From Adiantum capillus-veneris (lineage: Eukaryota; Streptophyta; Polypodiopsida; Polypodiales; Pteridaceae): a stretch of DNA of 64,000 nt. The translations under genes were made by a program, and so were the position numbers. The stretch is taken from positions 74,858,372 to 74,922,371 of the forward strand of contig CM043953.1 of assembly GCA_014529385.2 (NCBI GenBank). Direction: 5' to 3'. Shown here piece by piece: positions 1-10,255 of this stretch (its first letter is position 1; the number at the start of each line of letters is the position of its first letter). The notes beneath the pieces are model-generated. The model was not told where the DNA came from. It worked only from the letters and a program-made list of their open reading frames with translations, and did no database searches.

Positions 1-100
1 CTATCTATCTTTTTGATTTTTTAATTTAAATAAGGCTTAAAGGGGACTCAGGGGGGCTAAGGGCATATACTAGTAGCACTTCTTTAATAGAATTCATCAA

Positions 101-980
101 GAGACATCCTACGCGTAGGATGTCTCAAGTGTTTGGGCACCCAACTCAATATGTCACCTCATACACAGCTTCTACATAGCTTATACATGCTAGCCATCAA
201 GTTTCATCACATTTGGACAAGAGTTGACCTCATAGCATCAAAAACGGAAAGTCAGAGCATAGAGGCAATAAAGAGTCATAGACCTACCAAAACTAGTCCA
301 AATCACATGAAACTTGGACACTATACTCATTATCACATTGCCAAGCTAACTGTGGAGTCAGATATGAAAATTAATAAAATAGACATCCTACACGTAGGAT
401 GTCTAAATGCCCTATTTGACCTCCAACTGGTGTTTTTGAGTTCCACATATCTTTATAACATCTTAACAAGCTAATATATCAAATTTCAAGCCAAACCCAT
501 CACGTTTGGCCTCCAAAACCTCAAAGATTCACTTTTATGAGCCTGAAAACACAGGCTACACATGCTCCTAACAACACCAATACTTATCCAAATCAAAATC
601 TAAGAACAGGACCATGTTCTAAATGCTAAGGGCTACCCACAGAACCAAAATCAAGTCATTCTGAGATAAGAGACATCCTACACATAGGATGTCTCCAGGG
701 GCATATTGACCTTCTGTATAGGAATTGACATTATGGGAGTCTTTTACATGGTTTAAGAAGCCTATATATCAAATTTCAATCCAATTGGATATCATTTGCC
801 CATCCACATAGGACATCCTACCCATTTTGTGAGCAAAAGCCTAAATCTACTCAAAATTGTACTTTTTGATGTCCAAACCAACTTCCAAGTACATAGCCAT
901 GTTGCACAGGTCAAGGGCCACAAGCATGTCAAGTTTCATCAAAATCAGAGAAAGTAGACATCCTACGCGTAGGATGTCTA
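101..980. repeat. Periodic palindromic leader of element A
   Basis: Four palindromes of 24-26 bp built on the half-site GACATCCTAC lie at 101-126, 380-405, 670-695 and 955-980, spaced 279, 290 and 285 bp. The first and last are perfect 26-bp palindromes; the middle two have mismatches only at the centre. A lone half-site is seen near 808 and another in the LTR at about 4741. The ~260 bp between palindromes share loosely similar phrases (for example AAGTTTCATC followed by a short T/G-rich run), so this is probably an old tandem array whose palindromes stayed conserved while the spacers drifted. No coding potential is evident. Confidence 0.9.
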
Positions 981-1143
981 AATGCTTATTTTTCAGCCAA
1001 AAACCTTCTGTGGGCACATGCATGGCTTCCTAGTCCGTTTTGAGTTCTTATTTCAATTTTCAAGTCATTGGGTAGTCAAAACTTAGTTTATCAGCTAATC
1101 TTTAAAAAATGCTAACTTTGGACTACTGAGTGAAACAGGATCC

Positions 1144-2156
1144 ATGGCAGCCACAAAGTCGCCTGCAAAGAAGAAGAGGATGACTTTCAAGGACTACTTA
1201 TAAGAAGTGGAGCCTTTTGTTATTCCAGAGGGAACCCTGAAGCCCACAAGCACTTGGATTCAAGATGACCTACTAGAAACCAATGATCTAAGAATCTACC
1301 AAGCAGTGTTTAAAGATCCGAAGGGAAATGCAGTGGAGCTACCCATGATCCCTCAAGAGCTCAATGAATTTGTCAGGATCAAGATGGGGGACTACTTGGA
1401 GAAACTGGATCTCCACAATTACTTTGAAGCCTTGCCAGCAGGGATTGATGTTAAAAGAGTGTGGGAATTTGTCACCACAATCAAAGAGGACGGCATAGCC
1501 AGAGTTATAGATCTACAAGGCAAGCCTAATGCGATGATTGTCATCACAGAGAAGGTGGTGGAAGCAGCACTTGACCTCTCTAACAAAGGAGACAGTGTGA
1601 CTAAGAGGCGGGATGACATTAAGGTCTACTCAGAGAAAAAAAAACTATACATTTGAAGATATTGCAAACCCGAAGGTGGCCATCATGAGCCACAGAAATA
1701 CAGGATGCCATTTGGAGCTATTGCCACCACTTTCACTTGGGCGATGTAGAAGAGCCGCCCGAGGGAGATAAACTATGCCGCTTACATTCACGACAACCTT
1801 GTGAAAATGGGGACCAAAACTCCCACTTATATTGTGCCTGGTGAGTTGATAACCAAAGTCATCTATGGAGCATTGCATGCCAAGGGAAATTGGCCTCTAC
1901 CTCCCTCCCAAAATGGTTGGCTCAAGCTGAAGGAAGACAAAGAAGCAGAGCCTCCTAAGGCTCCAAGGGTAGCCACAAGGTTGAAGTGCCGTTTAGAGAC
2001 AGTGCTAGAAGAGCCGCCACAACCCAAGAAGGGGAAGAAAAAAACTCTACAGGTGCCAATAAAGGAAACAAAGTCATAGAAAGCAGCAAGGCTAGAAAGA
2101 CTAATGGAGAGTTTCAGAGTTGAGAGGATGCTAAAAGGGGATCTGAGCAAATTATG
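1144..2156 (+). pseudogene. Element A ORF, N-terminal half (frameshifted)
   Basis: An ATG at 1144 opens a Lys-rich start (MAATKSPAKKKRMTFKDYL) that ends at a stop at 1201. The same frame then runs open to 1656 with a folded-looking domain (about 150 residues, acidic and hydrophobic, for example MGDYLEKLDLHNYFEALPAG). A run of A near 1635 marks a frameshift, and the text resumes around 1780-2079 (INYAAYIHDNLVKMGTKTP), ending in a Lys/Pro-rich linker (EEPPQPKKGKKK). It reads into the coiled-coil ORF after further breaks near 2156 and 2240-2276. I do not recognise the family. It does not look like a classical retroviral gag (no CCHC knuckle). It could be a gag replacement or a captured plant gene. 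Confidence 0.6.
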
Positions 2157-2273
2157 AAATCCGTCACTTGAGGCTATGTCTGGATCTTCTCAAAGAACTC
2201 AAAGGGATCGCTTTGAAGATTACATAAAGAATTTCAAGATCTTAGATGCTACAGCTGAGAATACCAGGATGAG

Positions 2274-4115
2274 GTGATGCAAAGACTCACTGGGCTTAGA
2301 GCAAGGTCTATGGCCACTGATATTGAAATTGATAATCTCAAAGTAAATGAAGTTCAAATCAAAGCCGAGGTGGACTCGCTGCAAAAGCAGGACCAAGAGA
2401 ACACAAAGAAGCAAGCCAAGCTGCAAGTTGATCTGGATGTGGCACTAAAAAGATGCCAAGAGCTGGAAAGTCAGAGTCAAGCAGTAGACCAAAAGCTTCA
2501 AAGAGCAGATGAGGAGTATAAGAAAATCACCAATTCACTGACGGATGCGGAGAAAAAAAGAGACAACTTGACACTCCAGCTTGCTGATGAGTCCAAAGAA
2601 GTGGAGACATTGAGGAATGCTAAGGAAAAAGTTGCGCTAGAACATGAGGCTAGCCAGGACGAAGTTATAGAGCTGAAAGATCAAATGAAAGTGAAAGATC
2701 AGACCATCCAGAGGCTAAGGGCATCTCCGGGCAGAGTCAGAGCCACGACCTCAACTAGCTTTGCTTCAGAGAAGGATATGTATGAAGAAAAGATGAAGGA
2801 ACTCCAAAAGGAGTTGACACTAGAGAAGAGACAAAAAATGATGCTGGCCGAGGGCTCCCTAGTGATGCAAAGCCGTCTGGAGGATGAGAACAAGGCCATG
2901 AAAGATGAGCTAGCAGCCTTGAAAAAGAAGATGGACGAGGATCTCAAGAAGATGCAAACTGAAAATGAAGACACCAAGAAGAAGATGGAAGAGACTGAGA
3001 AAGCCAATGCTGAATTGAACGACCTTTTAGTGACCATGGGGGATCAAGCTGAACAAGAAAAGAAATCATATCAAAAGCAGATTGATGAGCTAAAAGGCCA
3101 ACAACAGACTGAAGAGCCACACTTGAGCACAGGGCTAGCAGCTATGGAAGGAATTGATATAGACAATATGCCAGATCTAATGGACACAACAATGCAGGAG
3201 GACATCCTGGTGGGACCATCCCAAGAGCCCCGGGATCTGACACAAGAAGAAGAAGACAATCTACAAAAGGCAATAGAAGTGGCCATAAAAGAAACAACCA
3301 AAGAAGCAATGCAGTGGGAGCAGAGGGTATTGAAGTCTATGACCATTCAGAAATTATATGCAAATGTCATTCGACATGAATGGCTACAACCCTCTCTCCC
3401 ATATTCTATTCTCAAGTACGAAGCTACTACAATAAACAAGAGGATTAAAGAGGAGCCGATAGTGCCACTATATGAAGAAGATATCTCCAAACCAGAAGGT
3501 GTTAAGCTTATTGTGGACTCTCAACCAAAATGGAGAAAGGCATGGCTAACTAAATACCCACAGTATTTAGTACATCTGGTAGAGGCGCCTAAAATAATCA
3601 GAGACAGCCTTAGCTTTTTCCCTCTACCAAGAATGCGAACTCGGAAAGAACAAGAGCTGCTGAAGAATAACCATCCCACATGGCTCAACTACCCAAAGCT
3701 CCTAGGCTTGAAGGCAGGTGAGAGAATGAGTGAGAAATACATGGTGAAAAGCCTAACGGACGCCATTAAATTGCTCACTGGCTCGCGTGACCTCTGTTGC
3801 ATTATGCTCAAGAAAATATGTAAAACCCTTCTGGATGTTTTTGAGATCTTTAAACCTGGACAGGCAACAGAAAACATATTCTTCTTCCAAGACACATATA
3901 GATGTGTGTATGAACTCTCTGCTCAACGTTCCCATGCCGTGATACATGCCTTTTATCAGTGAATAATGTTTTTGCCCTCGTACCATCTCCAGGCCTTTAA
4001 AGAAGCCTTCTACACCGGTTTCTTCACCATAGATACACATATATTCGGCCCTACATTATTGGCCCCGCATGCACTGTATGAGTTTGTTCTGAAGATGCAC
4101 GAAACCCTCCACTGA
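2274..4115 (+). pseudogene. Element A ORF, coiled coil plus C-terminal domain
   Basis: The frame is open from 2259 to a TGA at 3960 and, after that single stop, continues in frame to 4115, about 610 residues. Residues ~1-280 (to about 3110) are an almost uninterrupted charged coiled coil rich in K/E/Q/L heptads. An acidic linker follows (DNMPDLMDTTMQEDIL). A C-terminal domain of ~270 residues from about 3290 is basic and hydrophobic (MTIQKLYANVIRHEWLQPS; WRKAWLTKYPQYLVHLVEAP). No zinc knuckle, protease or polymerase motif is present. It ends about 50 bp before the 3' LTR, so it is the last gene of the element. A structural or gag-like role in particle or RNA binding is possible but not shown. 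I do not recognise the family. Confidence 0.7.
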
Positions 4116-4154
4116 AGAAGCAGTTCTACTGTCATGTCAGGGACGACATGATCT

Positions 4155-4167
4155 AGGAGGGGGGGAG
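4155..4167 (+). other. Polypurine tract of element A
   Basis: The purine run AGGAGGGGGGGAG sits directly before the LTR start TGTTAG, the expected place for the plus-strand primer of an LTR retroelement. Confidence 0.75.
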
Positions 4168-5105
4168 TGTTAGCAACTGGACCCACTCAATGGAGGATGA
4201 TTGCCCGGCGGGATACTAATTTCCTTCGTAATTATTCCTTAATTGAGAAGAAAGAGTCATTTCACCTTTGTAAATAGTGGGGCTTGCAGAAGCTTCCAAA
4301 TTCTATCCCATTTTTGACATTTAGACTTAGTAAATGGTTAAATTGGAACATTAGGCTTTGAGATTGTAAGGTATTTTTACCACTTTTGACCTTAATGCAA
4401 AAAAACCCTTTGTCATTTTTATAAGTTTTGTATGTGTGAGTTGAGCGTACTCTGTGTACGAGAGAGAGTGAGAGTTTATCTTGACGCTATGCGCGCACTG
4501 GTGGTCGGAATCAAGTGTAGAGAAGTGCAACATGTTGCCCCCGAAGAGAGCTACGTGCCAACACCTACATTGCAGGTGTATGGCCCAGCTTTGTGAGAGT
4601 GATCCACGAGCTATATCTGGCGATTCAGTGAGCATACATTGTCCGTTTTTGCATTTTAGCATATCCACGCATTCGCAATGAGTAGAGCTACACATTAGGC
4701 ACTTTAGTTTTTAGAAAACGTCGACCTGTAAATTTCGACCAGACATCCTACGTGATTCTGCACCGGGTGTTTAGGGTTGGGGTTTTGGGACACGGACCTT
4801 AGGGAGAGCGACCTATTGGTGTTAATAGGATTTTCTTCAAGTTCCGTAGAGTTTCGAGAATGTTTGATGGGTAATTGGCTCTTAAAAGCATTGTAGGAAA
4901 TCTCCTTTTGTGTACTCTTGAAGGTTGTAACTTAGACATTGGGTAGAGATCTCTGTAGGAAGTAGTCAATAGTCGGTCGAGTGTAGGTTGACACCCTATG
5001 CTTGCTTCCACGCGCGTGCGGATCGAGCTTTGTCCTTAGCTGATAAATCTTGTTAGGTGAGTTCTCATTGTGCTGACGTCCATCGCAGCGTATCCTCTAG
5101 CAACA
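4168..5105 (+). repeat. 3' LTR of element A
   Basis: The segment begins TGTTAGCAAC right after a polypurine tract and ends CTAGCAACA, 938 bp. A GA-rich stretch lies near 4463 and a block around 4690-4800 carries the half-palindrome GACATCCTACG. Segments of it align by eye with 15768-16718 (minus strand) and with 37150-37821, which supports LTR identity and places all three in one family. No target duplication can be checked because the 5' LTR is outside the window. Confidence 0.75.
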
Positions 5106-6476
5106 ATAGAGGAAGACAGTGTGGAGACATTTGGGACTGTAAACGAGGTTTCTAGGAATGAGCTGCAACAGTTGTTTACACTAGAAGCCTCTTCTTGTCA
5201 TGAATGATCAAGTAGGGTTAGGGGGGTTGGCAAGCTATGTATGGCATTTTTTGGATGAGCATAAAGACACTAAGTCGTGCCAAAAATCTTGCCCCACTAA
5301 CCTCATGTATATATGTGTACATAGCCCTACAAGTTTTGGAAGTGACCATGTGAAAAATCATGTACAAATGTGTAATTTTTCCAAGCTTAAATGCTGATAT
5401 TTTGGGTTTTTTGAGTCCCCAAAATATGGTTTTTATTAGGGATTTTTAGCTGTGCTTTACAGCTCATGAATCGGACTTGTACATCATGAGTTATGAGCAT
5501 CCGAAGAGCAGTCGGTCTCAACAGAAGGTGATTGCAGGTGCATGCGACAAAGGAAACTGGGCCAACTTGGGGTTCTAAGATTAGAAATGATGAAGTTTTA
5601 CATTTTTGGAGATAGCCAAGGTGATGAGCTTTGAGCCGTGAGTTATGGTGCATCATTCGATGACCAGAGCAGCAAGTTATGGCTCGGGGAAAGTTGTCCG
5701 AGAAGCTCTTATGCTTTGGGAGAAAGCTGGAATTTTTGGGGCTAGGGAGGAATGAGGAGGAGGTTTCCATGTGGCATGGAGATTATCCCACATGAGAAGA
5801 GGAAAAGGGAAACTGGGGGGTATATAGGGCACATTGGGTGCCCACTATAGGGTATCAAAGGTGAGAGGAGCTCTCTCAAGGCTTGGCTATGGGGGATCAT
5901 GGGCTCATGGGGAGGGAGATGGTGCATTTTTTCATCCACACCCAGATGCCTAGGCACCTAGGCATCCTTTTTGGTCCACCAACCACTTGCCCCCACCTCA
6001 TTCCTTGGTCAAAGGGTCACCAACAGCTCATTTTTCACCCAAAAAAGGCCAAATTTGGACCAATTAAAAGGTGCCTTGAGAGAGATCCTTGTCGGCTAAG
6101 AAGATAGAGAAAAATCTTGGGGATAAAAGATAAGAAATTTCCCATTTTAATAGATTCATTACCTGTACAACTTCCAGAGAGCTCATTTTTTAGCAAGAAA
6201 GAGTGCACCCCCAACTTCAAGCGGCCATAACTCTTTCATCATTCATCTGTTTTTTATATATGGATACTCTCTACGGACATCTCCACGAGACAAACTTCGT
6301 CATGATGTACCTTGTTTCTCCTAATTTTGAGTGTGTTCCATGCTTGAAGGGTTTTTCAATAATCTCTACAGGTGTTTACCACAGGTGTTTTCGGTCCTGC
6401 AATAGTTCTTCCTTCCAACGGTGTGGCTCGTGCAAGGCTATAGAGACATTCATTTTCCTTCTCGTTTACACATTAA
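5106..6476. other. Decayed non-coding stretch
   Basis: Both strands carry only short ORFs without recognisable motifs. The text has the look of old retroelement flank or LTR-like DNA (for example repeated GAGTTATG phrases near 5490 and 5638), but I could not pair it with another copy in the window. Confidence 0.4.
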
Positions 6477-6477
6477 C

Positions 6478-6563
6478 AACGTAATCACAATCATGTGATT
6501 ATGTTAATAACACCAATAATTATACAAGAAAAAGACGTGATCACGTTAATTGTTAACGTGATC
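6478..6563. repeat. Twin hairpins
   Basis: Two inverted repeats lie close together. The first (6478-6505) pairs AACGTAATCAC with GTGATTATGTT. The second (6539-6563) pairs GATCACGTTAA with a perfect TTAACGTGATC across a 3-nt loop, and overlaps the 12-bp palindrome ACGTGATCACGT at 6535-6546. The two are related in sequence. They may be a MITE terminus or its remnant; no partner or target duplication was found. Confidence 0.55.
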
Positions 6564-7255
6564 CTAATGATGACTTGCAAAAACCAATAGAGCCCATTAG
6601 CCGACCGGGTATAAGCATATTCCCTCAAGGCCTGCTGGGCTTTTAATTTCCCCAACAAAGCCGCCAAGAAAAAAAAATTTCCCGGCGGGCGTGTCGAGAA
6701 AATAAAAAACCCTGGCATGCCTACACATGCACATACAAATTATATGGCATTTGTATGTCTGGGTTAACGACTTGAATGCCATATTTATGCAAAAATCAAT
6801 GCTTCCAACAAACGACACTCAGTTAGATGCATTACCGACTGAGTGCCACCCAAATCTAAATAGCAATAATGGCTTGCATACGACAATCATATAACCGCGT
6901 TACCGATCGATGTCCATTTGTTTTTCTAGAAAGGGGAAGTGAATTTGACTCACCATAAGGATACTAGAATTGTTGTGTTACCGACGTAGTACCTAGACAG
7001 TGAGCCGATACTTACCACAAGGACACCATATTCCCCGCGTCACCGAGGTGATGCCCCCATGGTAAGCACAAGACATTGATGAGGCCAAACAACCTTGAAG
7101 TTGAATGCATATCAACATAACTCAAATAAAATAGGTTCTTCATCAAAGAGGAGGATAGAGGAGTTAATCTTAGAGTCTATATGCAAGTGTTCTTGTATAA
7201 GATTAATTGACATATAGAGTCTATCAAGCTTAGAAGATCTATAGCTTTCTGCACT
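6564..7255. other. No gene seen
   Basis: There is no coding region. Loosely repeated phrases of the form CGCGTTACCGA/GTCACCGAGGTGATG occur around 6840-7050, which may be a degenerate short tandem repeat. Confidence 0.35.
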
Positions 7256-7468
7256 CTACTTGTTTAACCATGTGAATCCAATGTTTTTAGATATATCCAA
7301 AAGATTCATCTCCTGAATCAAATGAATCAGCAATAAGTCAAAGATTTTTAGGTTGCTTTGCAATCTCTTAGCACTCTTGAATATATAATTTGGGCCATAT
7401 ATATTTGCTAGATTAAATTTGAAACGGCTGTTGAGGTTAATAGCTGACCAACTTCCCTTTTTAGGCAT
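7256..7468 (-). pseudogene. LINE endonuclease fragment
   Basis: A 70-residue minus-strand reading contains FNLANIYGPN near its start and LLDISKNIGFTWLNK at its end. In plant L1 ORF2 the endonuclease carries an NIYGPN block, then the GDFN block, then a conserved D-x-G-x-FTW-N block. The first and third are seen here and the GDFN block is missing or decayed. It is isolated from the large LINE at 9770-17998 and is probably a scrap of another, older LINE. Confidence 0.5.
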
Positions 7469-7683
7469 ATGTACATCACCAACATACTAGAGGTATTTTT
7501 TTGATAAACATACAGTAGAACTTCCTCTCCTTGAATATTGATGAGTGTAATACATGGGGGATTCACTAGTCTCTTTTGTATGGTACCATGTGAGTGTACA
7601 ATAGGGGGGGTTTTGACAAGTCTTCATAAGTGTATACAATAGGGGTAGTCCCCCAAAACTTGCATACACATACCGTACATTTA

Positions 7684-7771
7684 GGGGGGGGGGGGGGGGG
7701 GGGGGGGGAGGTGGGGAGGTAGATAATATTAAAGGGTGAACAGGTATCATGCTTTTTTAGTCTATCAGTAA

Positions 7772-7823
<52 letters not shown>

Positions 7824-7845
7824 TCTTACACACACACACACACAT
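7684..7845. repeat. Poly(G) run and CT/CA compound microsatellite
   Basis: A run of about 25 G (7684-7708) is followed after ~65 bp by (CT)n at 7774-7803 running directly into (CA)n to 7824 and a second CA block to about 7844. Same-strand poly(C) next to CT/CA tracts is seen again at 31377-31498 and 32379-32515. Confidence 0.95.
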
Positions 7846-8583
7846 AGAAGGACCTCAAGAAGAAGAAGAATAAGTAGAATAAACTGATATTGAGACTAGA
7901 GAGGGAGGAGGATTGGTTTGATGCAAATGGATCATAGTCACTGATAGACTGTAAGTTGATTGCAAGCCAATAAGAGAGCATACATTCCAGTCATAACAGA
8001 ATCTGGCATAGATCATAAGTTTGTCAAAACTCAAAAAGCATTAAGATTCTCATATTTCATCCCATGCCTGCAAAATGGCATGAAACTGTGTGGGAATCCT
8101 ACAAAGTAGGTGGCACATGTAAATTTGAAACTTTATACAAGGGAAAATTTGGAAAAGAGAAATCATGGAGTTCTTGGAAATTTCTTTAAGCTATTGACTT
8201 GTTTGTACATATAAGGTAGGGAGGTCGTGTTAATACTATAGAAATTGTATATAGGGGGTTATATTAGCTCTTGAATATGTGTAGATAGGAGGTTGGTGGG
8301 CAGACATGTAAGGGACCGTATATAGAAGGGGGTCAAACAGGATGCACGCAGATGGCATCTACTCCCCAATATTAGTGAATCCTCCGTGGTGTAATACGAG
8401 GTTTGATTGACACTAATCCTTTTCAAATTCACCTCTAAATATGCGATAATAGTCTTGAATTCTTGCAAGCAAATCAATAAACCTACATGCTAAAATCACT
8501 AAACCATCTCTTAATACAATGAGATCTGATAGGGTCAATAAGGCCGTTGCAATTAAGACTAACACCTTTTAAATTGGGATCGA
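7846..8583. other. No gene seen
   Basis: AT-rich sequence with only short ORFs that show no recognisable motif on either strand. Confidence 0.35.
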
Positions 8584-8829
8584 TCATTCTTTACTTGATT
8601 TTTGAGGCTTAGACATAGAGACAAAAGATCCATTAGGGTCATTGGACTTCTCCTTTCTCCTTTTAGTTTTAGAGTCTGGATGTATGAACAAAGTTTCTTC
8701 TTCATTTTGTGTCATGAAAATCTCCACAAATGCTTCAAGGGAAGTTGAAAGAAGATGTTTATTTGTATTATCTCTAGCTTTCATATCTTGTATGAATTCA
8801 ACATCTTTAGGATTGGGATTATCTGTCAC
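8584..8829 (-). CDS. Short hypothetical reading, Lys/Ser-rich
   Basis: An 81-residue minus-strand ORF, hydrophilic and charged, with a basic patch (SKTKRRKEKSNDPNGS). It has no recognisable domain. It may be an exon of a decayed host or transposon gene, or a chance ORF. Confidence 0.2.
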   Translation of the reverse strand: MTDNPNPKDVEFIQDMKARDNTNKHLLSTSLEAFVEIFMTQNEEETLFIHPDSKTKRRKEKSNDPNGSFVSMSKPQKSSKE

Positions 8830-9263
8830 GTGGGAACTTTTGATAGTTTCACCTTTAGTTTCTGCAAGATATAATCCTGAGGAGAGACCTCTTTTTAGAT
8901 CCTTGGGATTGAAAGGAGGCTCAGATGGTCAAGGAGGTTTATGAGAACATTTACAATAGTATTTTATAAGATGATGATACAAAGGAAACTGTAAGCATGA
9001 CAACCTTGCCTCCATCTACCATACTTACAAATGAAAACAACTATACCTATTGAAATTAAAGTGTCAGTTCTCAGACCAGTTGAGCGGTTTTGATGCTTTA
9101 CTGTTTGTTACACTTTGTTTGTCATTGTTTCACTCTTTCTTTGACTTTAGCCAGTACCAAACTTTGAAACTTTACATTAAACAATAATACTTACTAACAG
9201 TTACACACTACCTTCTCCTTGCTTACCATCTATAGAGCCTCAAGTATAGAACATACTACTTTT

Positions 9264-9450
9264 GAACCAATACTAAATTGGTAATAACCACTACCAAATT
9301 GGTACTAATCAGTACCAAATTGAGACCAACCAATACCAAAATGGTACTAACCCAAGACCAAATTGGTTATAACCAACACAATATTGAGACTATAGAAGAG
9401 CCATTTGGTACTATACAATACCAAAATTGGCGCCAAATAGTACACTATCA
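9264..9450. repeat. Degenerate ~21-bp tandem repeat (CCAAATTGG core)
   Basis: The near-palindromic core CCAAATTGG alternates with GTACTAACCA-type spacers about seven to nine times. The same ACCAAATT vocabulary returns in the minisatellite at 20690-21830. Confidence 0.7.
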
Positions 9451-9752
9451 ATAGTACCAAAACTTACTATTACTTATATACATGCAAGCTAGATTTTGAA
9501 AACTAGACTAGTATACTGTAAACAATTCATTAGTAAAGACTACACAAGTTATGATGGGCACCAAAGTGGAATTTTCACTGACCAATAATATACAAAGTAG
9601 GAGTTGTACAAAATGTTATTTTTATCAAGTTGTATATCACAAAAAGGGGCACTTAACTCAGATTACAATAAGCAACAAGGGTGTTAGATTGTATATAGCT
9701 CACTAGAATGCGTGGGGGGGGGGGGGGGGGGGGGGGGTTTCAAAGCTCTAGG

Positions 9753-9769
9753 AGTACCCCTCCATTGTT
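9753..9769. repeat. LINE target-site duplication, left copy
   Basis: AGTACCCCTCCATTGTT, 17 bp, identical to 17999-18015. It abuts a T-run, the expected position of the LINE 3' end for a minus-strand insertion. A G-run at 9714-9737 lies just outside. Confidence 0.92.
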
Positions 9770-10255
9770 TTTTTTCTCCGAGAAAAAAATCCTTCTATTA
9801 GTTAATGAAACTGCCCATAGGGCTACAACCACCTCTTCAAGAGAGGGCCACAACAACCATGATGGGGAGACTCTCCCAATGAAAAAAACACCATATGTAC
9901 AATGAGGCTAAATCAAGAAATGGGAGGAGGAAAAAGCCCGTCCCATCTGAGTACACCCTGGATCATGGTGAAAAAAGGCCCAGGACGCCAGAGTTGAAGG
10001 AAAGCCTCTCTACGCCTCTCGCATGCGGTCAAATCTGCTCTGGAGTCTCTTAAGCTGTACACTAAGAGTGTGGATCAGCTCTAGCCAGAGACCGCGAACA
10101 GCCTCTGCTGGTGGTACAAGGAAAGCCTCAAAGATGCGGAAGCAGCGGGCCCACTAGATGAACTAGAGTGTCAGGCCATTGGTGAGCTCCCATCACTCCT
10201 CTCTCTCACTGTACCACTCTTGTGGAGTAAGCTCTGTGGCAGGATGGAGTGTAGG

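Larger units (their letters stand above)
1..5105 (+). mobile_element. Element A: non-autonomous LTR retroelement, 3' part
   Basis: The order seen is a leader with four spaced palindromes (101-980), one long broken ORF (1144-4115), a purine tract (about 4155-4167) and an LTR (4168-5105). No protease, reverse transcriptase, RNase H or integrase motif lies between ORF and LTR, so within the window it looks like a LARD-type passenger element that carries its own non-pol protein. The 5' LTR lies off the left edge. Its LTR resembles the solo LTR at 15768-16718 and the 5' LTR at 36986-37821. The latter is followed by a decayed tRNA-Asp type primer site, which suggests an Athila/Tat-like lineage. That assignment is inference; a pol-bearing segment could lie left of the window. 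Confidence 0.75.

Noticed and set aside
101-980. Regularly spaced palindromes as a CRISPR-like array
   Set aside because: Spacers are ~260 bp and related to each other, the context is a plant retroelement, and no cas-like gene is present.
2699-3346. Ser/Phe-rich minus-strand ORFs opposite the coiled coil
   Set aside because: Shadows of the Lys/Glu codons of the sense frame.
7487-7841. Poly-Pro and Arg-Glu repeat ORFs
   Set aside because: Arise from the G-run and the CT/CA microsatellite.
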